A stretch of 64,000 nucleotides of DNA from Crossaster papposus (taxonomy: Eukaryota > Echinodermata > Asteroidea > Velatida > Solasteridae). A program made the translations under genes and the position numbers. A model generated the notes under the pieces. That model was given only the letters and a program-made list of their open reading frames with translations, was not told where the DNA came from and did not search any database. Shown here one piece after another: positions 12,806 to 26,530 of the stretch (the stretch's first letter is position 1; each line of letters begins with the position of its first letter). The stretch covers positions 124,001 to 188,000 of the forward strand of contig JBAIAA010000899.1 in NCBI GenBank assembly GCA_037893245.1, in the 5' to 3' direction.

Positions 12806-14041
12806 TATGTAAAGGGAAAGAAGTGTGCAGTAGAAATAAACACCTGATGTGGGAACAAGCCCTCGAGTTAAATATGTAAAGGGAAAGAAGTGTGCAGTAG
12901 AAATAATCACCTGATGTGGGAACAAGCCCTCGAGTTAAATATGTAGTAGTAGGGATATGCCGATTGTAGACCAAATCTTAAAAAACTCAATTTGATCTGA
13001 TAACAAAAAAACCTCACATTTATTATTATGTAAAGGGAAAGAAGTGTGCAGTAGAAATAAACACCTGATGTGGGAACAAGCCCTCGAGTTAAATATGTAA
13101 AGGGAAAGAAGTGTGCAGTAGAAATTAACAACTGATGTGGGAACAATCCCTCGAGTTAAATATGCAGTAGTAGGGATATGTCGATTGTAGACCAAATCTT
13201 AAAAAACTCAATTTGATCTGATAACAACAAAAACTCACATTTATTATTATGTAAAGGGAAATAAGTGTGCAGTAGAAATAAACACCTGATGTGGGAACAA
13301 GCCCTCGAGTTAAATATGTAAAGGGAAAGAAGTGTGCAGTAGAAATAAACACCTGATGTGGGAACAAGCCCTCGAGTTAAATATGTAAAGGGAAAGAAGT
13401 GTGCAGTAGAAATAAACACCTGATGTGGGAAAAAGCTCGAGTTAAATATGTAGTAGTAGGGATATGCCGATTGTAGACAAAATCTCAAAAAACTCAATTT
13501 GATCTGATAAAACAAAAACCTCACATTTATTATTATGTAAAAGGAAAGAAGTGTGCAGTAGAAATAAACACCTGATGTGGGAACAAGCCCTCGTGTTAAA
13601 TATGTAAAGGGAAAGAAGTGTGCAGTAGAAATAAACACCTGATGTGGGAACAAGCCCTCGAGTTAAATATGTAGTAGTAGGGATATGCCGATTGTAGACC
13701 AAATCTTAAAAAACTCAATTTGATCTGATAACAAAACAAACTCACATTTATTATTATGTAAAGGGTAAAAAGTGTGCAGTAGAAATAAACACCTGATGTG
13801 GGAACAAGCCCTCGAGTTAAATATGTAAAGGGAAAGAAGTGTGCAGTAGAAATAAACACCTGATGTGGGAACAAGCCCTCGAGTTAAATATGTAAAGGGA
13901 AAGAAGTGTGCAGTAGAAATAAACACCTGATGTGGGAAAAAGCCCTCGAGTTAAATATGTAGTAGTAGGGATATGCCGATTGTAGACAAAATCTCAAAAA
14001 ACTCAATTTGATCTGATAACAAAAAAACTCACATTTATTAT

Positions 14042-14510
14042 TATGTAAAGGGAAAGAAGTGTGCAGTAGAAATAAACACCTGATGTCGGAACAAGCCCTC
14101 GAGTTAAATATGTAAAGGGAAAGAAGTGTGCAGTAGAAATAAACACCTGATGTCGGAACAAGCCCTCGAGTTAAATATGTAAAGGGAAAGAAGTGTGTAG
14201 TAGAAATAAACACCTGATGTGGGAACAAGCCCTCGAGTTAAATATGTAAAGGGAAATAAGTGTGCAGTAGAAATAAACACCTGATGTCGGAACAAGCTTT
14301 CGAGTTAACTATGTAAAGGGAAAGAAGTGTGCAGTAGAAATAAACACCTGATGTCGGAACAAGCCCTCGAGTTAAATATGTAAAGGGAAAGAAGTGTGCA
14401 GTAGAAATAAACACCTGATGTGGGAACAAGCCCTCGAGTTAAACATGTAAAGGGAAAGAAGTGTGCAGTAGAAATAAACACCTGATGTAGGAACAAGCCC
14501 TCGAGTTAAA
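14042..14510 (+). repeat. Run of 7 A modules
   Basis: 469 bp = 7 x 67 in copy 1 of the 3297-bp duplication; its counterpart is at 17339-17807. It has GATGTCGG copies, one CAAGCTTTCGAG copy and GTTAAACATG junctions. Confidence 0.92.
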
Positions 14511-15392
14511 TATGTAGTAGTAGGGATATGCCGATTGTAGACCAAATCTTAAAAAACTCAATTTGATCTGATAACAAACAAAACTCACATTTATTATTAT
14601 GTAAAGGGAAAGAAGTGTGCAGTAGAAATAAACACCTGATGTGGGAACAAGCCCTCGAGTTAAACATGTAAAGGGAAAGAAGTGTGCAGTAGAAATAAAC
14701 ACCTGATGTAGGAACAAGCCCTCGAGTTAAATATGTAGTAGTAGGAATATGCCGATTGTAGACCAAATCTTAAAAAACTCAATTTGATCTGATAACAAAC
14801 AAAACTCACATTTATTATTATGTAAAGGGAAAGAAGTGTGCAGTAGAAATAAACACCTGATGTGGGAACAAGCCCTCGAGTTAAATATGTAAAGGGAAAG
14901 AAGTGTGCAGTAGAAATAAACACCTGATGTGGGAAAAAGCCCTCGAGTTAAATATGTAGTAGTAGGGATATGCCGATTGTAGACAAAATCTCAAAAAACT
15001 CAATTTGATCTGATAACAAAAAAACTCACATTTATTATTATGTAAAGGGAAAGAAGTGTGCAGTAGAAATAAACACCTGATGTCGGAACAAGCCCTCGAG
15101 TTAAATATGTAAAGGGAAAGAAGTGTGCAGTAGAAATAAACACCTGATGTCGGAACAAGCCCTCGAGTTAAATATGTAAAGGGAAAGAAGTGTGTAGTAG
15201 AAATAAACACCTGATGTGGGAACAAGCCCTCTAGTTAAATATGTAAAGGGAAAGAAGTGTGCAGTAGAAATAAACACCTGATGTGGGAACAAGCCCTCGA
15301 GTTAAATATGTAGTAGTAGGGATATGCCGATTGTAGACCAAATCTTAAAAAACTCAATTTGATCTGATAACAAAAAAACTCACATTTAGTAT

Positions 15393-15794
15393 TATGTAAA
15401 GGGAAAGAAGTGTGCAGTATAAATAAACACCTGATGTGGGAACAAGCCCTCGAGTTAAATATGTAAAGGGAAAGAAGTGTGCAGTAGAAATAAACACCTG
15501 ATGTCGGAACAAGCCCTCGAGTTAAATATGTAAAGGGAAATAAGTGTACAGTAGAAATAAACACCTGATGTCGGAACAAGCTTTCGAGTTAACTATGTAA
15601 AGGGAAAGAAGTGTGCAGTAGAAATAAACACCTGATGTCGGAACAAGCCCTCGAGTTAAATATGTAATGGGAAAGAAGTGTGCAGTAGAAATAAACACCT
15701 GATGTGGGAACAAGCCCTCGAGTTAAACATGTAAAGGGAAAGAAGTGTGCAGTAGAAATAAACACTTGATGTAGGAACAAGCCCTCGAGTTAAA
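15393..15794 (+). repeat. Run of 6 A modules
   Basis: 402 bp = 6 x 67, preceded by a C with CATTTAGTATTAT. It includes GTGTACAG, CAAGCTTTCGAG, TAATGGG and CACTTGATG variants. Its counterpart is at 18690-19091. Confidence 0.91.
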
Positions 15795-17338
15795 TATGTA
15801 GTAGTAGGGATATGCCGATTGTAGACCAAATCTTAAAAAACTCAATTTGATCTGATAACAAACAAAACTCACATTTATTATTATGTAAAGGGAAAGAAGT
15901 GTGCAGTAGAAATAAACACCTGATGTGGGAACAAGCCCTCGAGTTAAATATGTAAAGGGAAAGAAGTGTGCAGTAGAAATAAACAACTGATGTGGGAACA
16001 AGCCCTCGAGTTAAATATGTAGTAGTAGGGATATGCCGATTGTAGACCAAATCTTAAAAAAATCAATTTGATCTGATAACAACAAAAACTCACATTTATT
16101 ATTATGTAAAGGGAAAGAAGTGTGCAGTAGAAATAAACACCTGATGTGGGAACAAGCCCTCGAGTTAAATATGTAAAGGGAAAGAAGTGTGCAGTAGAAA
16201 TAATCACCTGATGTGGGAACAAGCCCTCGAGTTAAATATGTAGTAGTAGGGATATGCCGATTGTAGACCAAATCTTAAAAAACTCAATTTGATCTGATAA
16301 CAAAAAAACCTCACATTTATTATTATGTAAAGGGAAAGAAGTGTGCAGTAGAAATAAACACCTGATGTGGGAACAAGCCCTCGAGTTAAATATGTAAAGG
16401 GAAAGAAGTGTGCAGTAGAAATTAACAACTGATGTGGGAACAATCCCTCGAGTTAAATATGCAGTAGTAGGGATATGTCGATTGTAGACCAAATCTTAAA
16501 AAACTCAATTTGATCTGATAACAACAAAAACTCACATTTATTATTATGTAAAGGGAAATAAGTGTGCAGTAGAAATAAACACCTGATGTGGGAACAAGCC
16601 CTCGAGTTAAATATGTAAAGGGAAAGAAGTGTGCAGTAGAAATAAACACCTGATGTGGGAACAAGCCCTCGAGTTAAATATGTAAAGGGAAAGAAGTGTG
16701 CAGTAGAAATAAACACCTGATGTGGGAAAAAGCTCGAGTTAAATATGTAGTAGTAGGGATATGCCGATTGTAGACAAAATCTAAAAAAACTCAATTTGAT
16801 CTGATAAAACAAAAACCTCACATTTATTATTATGTAAAAGGAAAGAAGTGTGCAGTAGAAATAAACACCTGATGTGGGAACAAGCCCTCGTGTTAAATAT
16901 GTAAAGGGAAAGAAGTGTGCAGTAGAAATAAACACCTGATGTGGGAACAAGCCCTCGAGTTAAATATGTAGTAGTAGGGATATGCCGATTGTAGACCAAA
17001 TCTTAAAAAACTCAATTTGATCTGATAACAAAACAAACTCACATTTATTATTATGTAAAGGGTAAAAAGTGTGCAGTAGAAATAAACACCTGATGTGGGA
17101 ACAAGCCCTCGAGTTAAATATGTAAAGGGAAAGAAGTGTGCAGTAGAAATAAACACCTGATGTGGGAACAAGCCCTCGAGTTAAATATGTAAAGGGAAAG
17201 AAGTGTGCAGTAGAAATAAACACCTGATGTGGGAAAAAGCCCTCGAGTTAAATATGTAGTAGTAGGGATATGCCGATTGTAGACAAAATCTCAAAAAACT
17301 CAATTTGATCTGATAACAAAAAAACTCACATTTATTAT

Positions 17339-17807
17339 TATGTAAAGGGAAAGAAGTGTGCAGTAGAAATAAACACCTGATGTCGGAACAAGCCCTCGAG
17401 TTAAATATGTAAAGGGAAAGAAGTGTGCAGTAGAAATAAACACCTGATGTCGGAACAAGCCCTCGAGTTAAATATGTAAAGGGAAAGAAGTGTGTAGTAG
17501 AAATAAACACCTGATGTGGGAACAAGCCCTCGAGTTAAATATGTAAAGGGAAATAAGTGTGCAGTAGAAATAAACACCTGATGTCGGAACAAGCTTTCGA
17601 GTTAACTATGTAAAGGGAAAGAAGTGTGCAGTAGAAATAAACACCTGATGTCGGAACAAGCCCTCGAGTTAAATATGTAAAGGGAAAGAAGTGTGCAGTA
17701 GAAATAAACACCTGATGTGGGAACAAGCCCTCGAGTTAAACATGTAAAGGGAAAGAAGTGTGCAGTAGAAATAAACACCTGATGTAGGAACAAGCCCTCG
17801 AGTTAAA
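17339..17807 (+). repeat. Run of 7 A modules
   Basis: 469 bp, the copy-2 counterpart of the run at 14042. Confidence 0.92.
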
Positions 17808-18689
17808 TATGTAGTAGTAGGGATATGCCGATTGTAGACCAAATCTTAAAAAACTCAATTTGATCTGATAACAAACAAAACTCACATTTATTATTATGTA
17901 AAGGGAAAGAAGTGTGCAGTAGAAATAAACACCTGATGTGGGAACAAGCCCTCGAGTTAAACATGTAAAGGGAAAGAAGTGTGCAGTAGAAATAAACACC
18001 TGATGTAGGAACAAGCCCTCGAGTTAAATATGTAGTAGTAGGAATATGCCGATTGTAGACCAAATCTTAAAAAACTCAATTTGATCTGATAACAAACAAA
18101 ACTCACATTTATTATTATGTAAAGGGAAAGAAGTGTGCAGTAGAAATAAACACCTGATGTGGGAACAAGCCCTCGAGTTAAATATGTAAAGGGAAAGAAG
18201 TGTGCAGTAGAAATAAACACCTGATGTGGGAAAAAGCCCTCGAGTTAAATATGTAGTAGTAGGGATATGCCGATTGTAGACAAAATCTCAAAAAACTCAA
18301 TTTGATCTGATAACAAAAAAACTCACATTTATTATTATGTAAAGGGAAAGAAGTGTGCAGTAGAAATAAACACCTGATGTCGGAACAAGCCCTCGAGTTA
18401 AATATGTAAAGGGAAAGAAGTGTGCAGTAGAAATAAACACCTGATGTCGGAACAAGCCCTCGAGTTAAATATGTAAAGGGAAAGAAGTGTGTAGTAGAAA
18501 TAAACACCTGATGTGGGAACAAGCCCTCTAGTTAAATATGTAAAGGGAAAGAAGTGTGCAGTAGAAATAAACACCTGATGTGGGAACAAGCCCTCGAGTT
18601 AAATATGTAGTAGTAGGGATATGCCGATTGTAGACCAAATCTTAAAAAACTCAATTTGATCTGATAACAAAAAAACTCACATTTAGTAT

Positions 18690-19091
18690 TATGTAAAGGG
18701 AAAGAAGTGTGCAGTATAAATAAACACCTGATGTGGGAACAAGCCCTCGAGTTAAATATGTAAAGGGAAAGAAGTGTGCAGTAGAAATAAACACCTGATG
18801 TCGGAACAAGCCCTCGAGTTAAATATGTAAAGGGAAATAAGTGTACAGTAGAAATAAACACCTGATGTCGGAACAAGCTTTCGAGTTAACTATGTAAAGG
18901 GAAAGAAGTGTGCAGTAGAAATAAACACCTGATGTCGGAACAAGCCCTCGAGTTAAATATGTAATGGGAAAGAAGTGTGCAGTAGAAATAAACACCTGAT
19001 GTGGGAACAAGCCCTCGAGTTAAACATGTAAAGGGAAAGAAGTGTGCAGTAGAAATAAACACTTGATGTAGGAACAAGCCCTCGAGTTAAA
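18690..19091 (+). repeat. Run of 6 A modules
   Basis: 402 bp, the copy-2 counterpart of the run at 15393. Confidence 0.9.
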
Positions 19092-19399
19092 TATGTAGTA
19101 GTAGGGATATGCCGATTGTAGACCAAATCTTAAAAAACTCAATTTGATCTGATAACAAACAAAACTCACATTTATTATTATGTAAAGGGAAAGAAGTGTG
19201 CAGTAGAAATAAACACCTGATGTGGGAACAAGCCCTCGAGTTAAATATGTAAAGGGAAAGAAGTGTGCAGTAGAAATAAACAACTGATGTGGGAACAAGC
19301 CCTCGAGTTAAATATGTAGTAGTAGGGATATGCCGATTGTAGACCAAATCTTAAAAAAATCAATTTGATCTGATAACAACAAAAACTCACATTTATTAT

Positions 19400-22209
19400 T
19401 ATGTAAAGGGAAAGAAGTGTGCAGTAGAAATAAACACCTGATGTTGGAACAAGCCCTCGAGTTAAATATGTAAAGGGAAAGAAGTGTGCAGTAGAAATAA
19501 ACACCTGATGTGGGAACAAGCCCTCGAGTTAAATATGTAGTAGTAGGGATATGCCGATTGTAGACCAAATCTTAAAAAACTCAATTTGATCTGATAAAAA
19601 AAAAACCTCAGATTTATTATTATGTAAAGGGAAAGAAGTGTGCAGTAGAAATAAACACCTGATGTGGGAACAAGCCCTCGAGTTAAATATGTAAAGGGAA
19701 AGAAATGTGCAGTACAAATAAACACCTGATGTGGGAACAAGCCCTGGAGTTAAATATGTAGTAGTAGGAATATGCCGATTGTAGACCAAATCCTAAAAAA
19801 CTCAATTTGATCTGATAACAAAAAAACTCACATTTATTATTATGTAAAGGGAAAGAAGTGTGCAGTAGAAATAAACACCTGATGTGGGAACAAGCCCTCG
19901 AGTTAAATATGTAAAGGGAAAGAAGTGTGCAGTAGAAATAATCACCTGATGTGGGAACAAGCCCTCGAGTTAAATATGTAGTAGTAGGGATATGCCGATT
20001 GTAGACCAAATCTTAAAAAACTCAATTTGATCTGATAACAAAAAAAACTCACATTTATTATTATGTAAAGGGAAAGAAGTGTGCAGTAGAAATAAACACC
20101 TGATGTGGGAACAAGCCCTCGAGTTAAATATGTAAAGGGAAAGAAGTGTGCAGTAGAAATAAACAACTGATGTGGGAACAAGCCCTCGAGTTAAATATGT
20201 AGTAGTAGGGATATGTCGATTGTAGACCAAATCTTAAAAAACTCAATTTGATCTGATAACAACAAAAACTCACATTTATTATTATGTAAAGGGAAAGAAG
20301 TGTGCAGTAGAAATAAACACCTGATGTGGGAACAAGCCCTCGAGTTAAATATGTAAAGGGAAAGAAGTGTGCAGTAGAAATAAACACCTGATGTGGGAAC
20401 AAGCCCTCGATTTAAATATGTAAAGGGAAAGAAGTGTGCAGTAGAAATAAACACCTGATGTGGGAACAAGCCCTCGAGTTAAATATGTAGTAGTAGGGAT
20501 ATGCCGATTGTAGACCAAATCTTAAAAAACTCAATTTGATCTGATAACAAAAAAAACTCACATGTATTATTATGTAAAGGGAAAGAAGTGTGCAGTAGAA
20601 ATAAACACCTGATGTGGGAACAAGCCCTCGAGTTAATTATGTAAAGGGAAAGAAGTGTGCAGTAGAAATAAACACCTGATGTGGGAAAAAGCCCTCGAGT
20701 TAAATATGTAGTAGTAGGGATATGCCGATTGTAGACAAAATCTCAAAAAACTCAATTTGATCTGATAAAACAAAAACCCCACATTTATTATTATGTAAAA
20801 GGAAAGAAGTGTGCAGTAGAAATAAACACCTGATGTGGGAACAAGCCCTCGAGTTAAATATGTAAAGGGAAGGAAGTGTGCAGTAGAAATAAACACCTGA
20901 TGTGGGAACAAGCCCTCGAGTTAAATATGTAGTAGTAGGGATATGCCGATTGTAGACCAAATCTTAAAAAACTCAATTTGATCTGATAACAAAACAAACT
21001 CACATTTATTATTATGTAAAGGGTAAACAGTGTGCAGTAGAAATAAACACCTGATGTGGGAACAAGCCCTGGAGTTAAATATATAAAGGGAAAGAAGTGT
21101 GCAGTAGAAATAAACACCTGATGTGGGAACAAGCCCTCGAGTTAAATATGTAAAGGGAAAGAAGTGTGTAGTAGAAATAAACACCTGATGTGGGAACAAG
21201 CCCTCGAGTTAAATATGTAAAGGGAAAGAAGTGTGCAGTAGAAATAAACACCTGATGTGGGAACAAGCCCTCGAGTTAAATATGTAGTGGTAGGGATATG
21301 CCGATTGTAGACCAAATCTTAAAAAACTCAATTTGATCTGATAACAAAAAAAGCTCACATGTATTATTATGTAAAGGGAAAGAAGTGTGCAGTAGAAATA
21401 AACACCTGATGTGGGAACAAGCCCTCGAGTTAAATATGTAGTAGTAGGGATATGCCGATTGTAGACCAAATCTTAAACAATTCAATTTGATCTGATAACA
21501 AAAAAACTCACATTTATTATTATGTAAAGGGAAAGAAGTGTGCAGTATAAATAAACACCTGATGTGGGAACAAGCCCTCGAGTTAAATATGTAAAGGGAA
21601 AGAAGTGTGCAGTAGAAAAAAACACCTGATGTCGGAACAATCTCTCGAGTTAAATATGTAAAGGGAAATAAGTGTGCAGTATAAATAAACACCTAATGTG
21701 GGAACAAGCCCTCGAGTTAAATATGTAGTAGTAGGGATATGCCGATTGTAGACCAAATCTTAAAAAACTCAATTTGATCTGATAACAAAAAAACTCACAT
21801 GTATTATTATGTAAAGGGAAAGAAGTGTGCAGTATAAATAAACACCTGATGTGGGAACAAGCCCTCGAGTTAAATATGTAAAGGGAAAGAAGTGTGCAGT
21901 AGAAATAAACACCTGATGTCGGAACAAGCCCTCGAGTTAAATATGTAAAGGGAAATAAGTGTGCAGTAGAAATAAACACCTGATGTCGGAACAAGCTTTC
22001 GAGTTAAATATGTAAAGGGAAATAAGTGTGCAGTAGAAATAAACACCTGATGTCGGAACAAGCCCTCGAGTTAAATATGTAAAGGGAAAGAAGTGTGCAG
22101 TAGAAATAAACACCTGATGTGGGAACAAGCCCTCGAGTTAAACATTTAAAGGGAAAGAAGTGTGCAGTAGAAATAAACACCTGATGTGGGAACAAGCCCT
22201 CGAGTTAAA
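19400..22209 (+). repeat. Mixed composite region
   Basis: Blocks related to both the 12-16 kb repeat (AAATAATCACC, ATATGTCGATTG, GACAAAATCTCAAAA) and the next duplication. Private changes include CTCGATTTAAATATG (about 20406), GAAGGAAGTG (about 20870), GTAGTGGTAGGG (about 21285) and TTAAACAATTC (about 21474). A nine-copy A run starts at 21808. Confidence 0.85.
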
Positions 22210-22410
22210 TATGTAAAGGGAAATAAGTGTGCAGTAGAAATAAACACCTGATGTCGGAACAAGCTTTCGAGTTAAATATGTAAAGGGACAGAAGTGTGCA
22301 GTAGAAATAAACACCTGATGTGGGAACAAGCCCTCGAGTTAAATATGTAAAGGGAAAGAAGTGTGCAGTAGAAATAAACACCTGATGTGGGAACAAGCCC
22401 TCGAGTTACA
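21808..22410 (+). repeat. Run of 9 A modules
   Basis: 603 bp = 9 x 67. It includes two CAAGCTTTCGAG copies, a TTAAACATTTAAAGGG junction and a GGGACAGAAG copy, and ends GAGTTACATATG before B. Confidence 0.92.
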
Positions 22411-22937
22411 TATGTAGTAGTAGGGATATGCCGATTGTAGACCAAATCTTAAAAAACTCAATTTGATCTGATAACAAAAAAAACTCATATTTATTATTAT
22501 GTAAAGGAAAAGAAGTTTGCAGTAGAAATAAACACCTGATGTGGGAACAAGCCCTCGAGTTAAATATGTAAAGGGAAAGAAGTGTGCAGTAGAAATAAAC
22601 AACTGATGTGGGAACAAGCCCTCGAGTTAAATATGTAGTAGTAGGGATATGCCGATTGTAGACCAAATCTTAAAAAACTCAATTTGATCTGATCACAAAA
22701 AAACTCACATTTATTATTATGTAAAGGGAAAGAAGTGTGCAGTAGAAATAAACACCTGATGTGGGAACAAGCCCTCGAGTTAAATATGTAAAGGGAAAGA
22801 AGTGTGCAGTAGAAATAAACACCTAATGTGGGAACAAGCCCTCGAGTTAAATATGTAGTAGTAGCGATATGCCGATTGTATACCAAATCTTAAAAAACTC
22901 AATTTGATCTGATAACAAAACAACTCACATTTATTAC

Positions 22938-23339
22938 TATGTAAAGGGAAAGAAGTGTGCAGTAGAAATAAACACCTGATGTCGGAACAAGCCCTCGAGT
23001 TAAATATGTAAAGGGAAATAAGTGTGCAGTAGAAATAAACACCTGATGTCGGAACAAGCTTTCGAGTTAAATATGTAAAGGGAAAGAAGTGTGCAGTAGA
23101 AATAAACACCTGATGTCGGAACAAGCCCTCGAGTTAAATATGTAAAGGGAAAGAAGTGTGCAGTAGAAATAAACACCTGATGTGGGAACAAGCCCTCGAG
23201 TTAAACATGTAAAGGGAAAGAAGTGTGCAGTAGAAATAAACACCTGATGTGGGAAAAAGCCCTCGAGTTAAATATGTAAAGGGAAAGAAGTGTGCAGTAG
23301 AAATAAACACCTCATGTGGGAACAAGCCCTCGAGTTAAA
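22938..23339 (+). repeat. Run of 6 A modules
   Basis: 402 bp = 6 x 67 in copy 1 of the 2194-bp duplication. Contains GATGTCGG, CAAGCTTTCGAG, TTAAACATG, GGGAAAAAGCCC and CACCTCATG variants. Its counterpart starts at about 25132. Confidence 0.91.
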
Positions 23340-23425
23340 TATGTAGTAGTAGGGATATGCCGATTGTAGACCAAATCTTAAAAAACTCAATTTGATCTGA
23401 TAACAAAAAAACTCACATTTATTAT

Positions 23426-24028
23426 TATGTAAAGGGAAAGAAGTGTGCAGTATTAATAAACACCTGATGTGGGAACAAGCCCTCGAGTTAAATATGTAAA
23501 GGGAAAGAAGTGTGCAGTAGAAATAAACACCTGATGTGGGAACAAGCCCTCGAGTTAAATATGTAAAGGGAAAGAAGTGTGCAGTAGAAATAAACACCTG
23601 ATGTGGGAACAAGCCCTCGAGTTAAACATTTAAAGGGAAAGAAGTGTGCAGTAGAAATAAACACCTGATGTCGGAACAAGCTTTCGAGTTAAATATGTAA
23701 AGGGAAATAAGTGTGCAGTAGAAATAAACACCTGATGTCGGAACAAGCTTTCGAGTTAAATATATAAAGGGAAAGAAGTGTGCAGTATAAATAAACACCT
23801 GATGTCGGGACAAGCCCTCGAGTTAAATATGTCAAGGGAAAGAAGTGTGCAGTAGAAATAAACACCTGATGTCGGAACAAGCCCTCGAGTTAAATATGTA
23901 AAGGAAAAGAAGTGTGCAGTAGAAATAAACACCTGATGTGGGAACAAGCCCTCGAGTTAAATATGTAAAGGGAAAAAAGTGTGCAGTAGAAATAAACACC
24001 TGATGTGGGAACAAGCCCTCGAGTTAAA
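23426..24028 (+). repeat. Run of 9 A modules
   Basis: 603 bp = 9 x 67. It has two consecutive CAAGCTTTCGAG copies, and AATATATAAAGGG and ATGTCAAGGG starts. Its counterpart at 25620 has one fewer module. Confidence 0.91.
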
Positions 24029-25619
24029 TATGTAGTAGTAGCGATATGCCGATTGTAGACCAAATCTTAAAAAACTCAATTTGATCTGATAACAAAAAAC
24101 ACTCATATTTATTATTATGTAAAGGGAAAGAAGTGTGCAGTAGAAATAAACACCTGATGTGGGAACAAGCCCTCGAGTTAAATATGTAAAGGGAAAGAAG
24201 TGTGCAGTAGAAATAAACAACTGATGTGGGAACAAGCCCTCGAGTTAAATATGTAGTAGTAGGGATTTGCCGATTGTAGACCAAATCTTAAAAAACTTAA
24301 TTTGATCTGATCACAACAAAAACTCACATTTATTATTATGTAAAGGGAAAGAAGTGTGCAGTAGAAATAAACACCTGATGTGGGAACAAGCCCTCGAGTT
24401 AAATATGTAAAGGGAAATAAGTGAGCAGTAGAAATAAACACCTGATGTCGGAACAAGCTTTCGAGTTAAATATGTAAAGGGACAGAAGTGTGCAGTAGAA
24501 ATAAACACCTGATGTGGGAACAAGCCCTCGAGTTAAATATGTAAAGGGAAAGAAGTGTGCAGTAGAAATAAACACCTGATGTGGGAACAAGCCCTCGAGT
24601 TACATATGTAGTAGTAGGGATATGCCGATTGTAGACCAAATCTTTAAAAACTCAATTTGATCTGATAACAAAAAAAAATCATATTTATTATTATGTAAAG
24701 GAAAAGAAGTTTGCAGTAGAAATAAACACCTGATGTGGGAACAAGCCCTCGAGTTAAATATGTAAAGGGAAAGAAGTGTGCATTAGAAATAAACAACTGA
24801 TGTGGGAACAAGCCCTCGAGTTAAATATGTAGTAGTAGGGATATGCCGATTGTAGACCAAATCTTAACAAACTCAATTTGATCTGATCACAAAAAAACTC
24901 ACATTTATTATTATGTAAAGGGAAAGAAGTGTGCAGTAGAAATAAACACCTGATGTGGGAACAAGCCCTCGAGTTAAATATGTAAAGGGAAAGAAGTGTG
25001 CAGTAGAAATAAACACCTAATGTGGGAACAAGCCCTCGAGTTAAATATGTAGTAGTAGCGATATGCCGATTGTAGACCAAATCTTAAAAAACTCAATTTG
25101 ATCTGATAACAAAACAACTCACATTTATTACTATGTAAAGGGAAAGAAGTGTGCAGTAGAAATAAACACCTGATGTCGGAACAAGCCCTCGAGTTAAATA
25201 TGTAAAGGGAAATAAGTGTGCAGTAGAAATAAACACCTGATGTCGGAACAAGCTTTCGAGTTAAATATGTAAAGGGAAAGAAGTGTGCAGTAGAAATAAA
25301 CACCTGATGTCGGAACAAGCCCTCGAGTTAAATATGTAAAGGGAAAGAAGTGTGCAGTAGAAATAAACACCTGATGTGGGAACAAGCCCTCGAGTTAAAC
25401 ATGTAAAGGGAAAGAAGTGTGCAGTAGAAATAAACACCTGATGTGGGAAAAAGCCCTCGAGTTAAATATGTAAAGGGAAAGAAGTGTGCAGTAGAAATAA
25501 ACACCTCATGTGGGAACAAGCCCTCGAGTTAAATATGTAGTAGTAGGGATATGCCGATTGTAGACCAAATCTTAAAAAACTCAATTTGATCTGATAACAA
25601 AAAAACTCACATTTATTAT

Positions 25620-26155
25620 TATGTAAAGGGAAAGAAGTGTGCAGTATTAATAAACACCTGATGTGGGAACAAGCCCTCGAGTTAAATATGTAAAGGGAAA
25701 GAAGTGTGCAGTAGAAATAAACACCTGATGTGGGAACAAGCCCTCGAGTTAAATATGTAAAGGGAAAGAAGTGTGCAGTAGAAATAAACACCTGATGTCG
25801 GAACAAGCCCTCGAGTTAAATATGTAAAGGGAAATAAGTGTGCAGTAGAAATAAACACCTGATGTCGGAACAAGCTTTCGAGTTAAATATGTAAAGGGAA
25901 AGAAGTGTGCAGTAGAAATAAACACCTGATGTCGGGACAAGCCCTCGAGTTAAAGATGTCAAGGGAAAGAAGTGTGCAGTAGAAATAAACACCTGATGTC
26001 GGAACAAGCCCTCGAGTTAAATATGTAAAGGGAAAGAAGTGTGCAGTAGAAATAAACACCTGATGTGGGAACAAGCCCTCGAGTTAAATATGTAAAGGGA
26101 AAAAAGTGTGCAGTAGAAATAAACACCTGATGTGGGAACAAGCCCTCGAGTTAAA
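25620..26155 (+). repeat. Run of 8 A modules
   Basis: 536 bp = 8 x 67, the counterpart of the nine-copy run at 23426. The loss or gain of one whole module fits unequal exchange in register. Confidence 0.91.
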
Positions 26156-26530
26156 TATGTAGTAGTAGGGATATGCCGATTGTAGACCAAATCTTAAAAA
26201 ACTCAATTTGATCTGATAACAAAAAACACTCATATTTATTATTATGTAAAGGGAAAGAAGTTTGCAGTAGAAATAAACACCTGATGTGGGAACAAGCCCT
26301 CGAGTTAAATATGTAAAGGGAAAGAAGTGTGCAGTAGAAATAAACAACTGATGTGGGAATAAGCCCTCGAGTTAAATATGTAGTAGTAGGGATTTGCCGA
26401 TTGTAGACCAAATCTTAAAAAACTTAATTTGATCTGATCACAACAAAAACTCACATTTATTATTATGTAAAGGGAAAGAAGTGTGCAGTAGAAATAAACA
26501 CCTGATGTGGGAACAAGCCCTCGAGTTAAA

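Larger units (their letters stand above)
12806..19399 (+). repeat. 3297-bp tandem duplication
   Basis: Copy 1 is about 12806-16102 and copy 2 about 16103-19399 (edges uncertain by roughly one A module). The rare variants match in order: AAATAATCACC, AAATTAACAACTG, AACAATCCC, TATGCAGTAG, ATATGTCGATTG, GGAAAAAGCTCGAG (3-bp deletion), GTGTGTAGTAG, GTTAACTATG, CATTTAGTATTATG and CACTTGATG. The one internal difference I noticed is TCTCAAAAAAC (about 13485) versus TCTAAAAAAAC (about 16782). The event is either recent, maintained by conversion, or an assembly duplication. Confidence 0.9.
22210..26530 (+). repeat. 2194/2127-bp tandem duplication
   Basis: Copy 1 is 22210-24403 (2194 bp) and copy 2 is 24404-26530 (2127 bp). 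Shared ordered variants include GGGACAGAAG, GAGTTACATATG, AAGTTTGCAG, GATCTGATCAC, CACCTAATG, TATTACTATG, CAGTATTAATAAAC and CACCTCATG. Copy 2 is exactly 67 bp shorter because its second long A run has 8 rather than 9 copies (23426-24028 versus 25620-26155). Several substitutions separate the copies, so this duplication looks older than the 3297-bp one. Confidence 0.89.
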
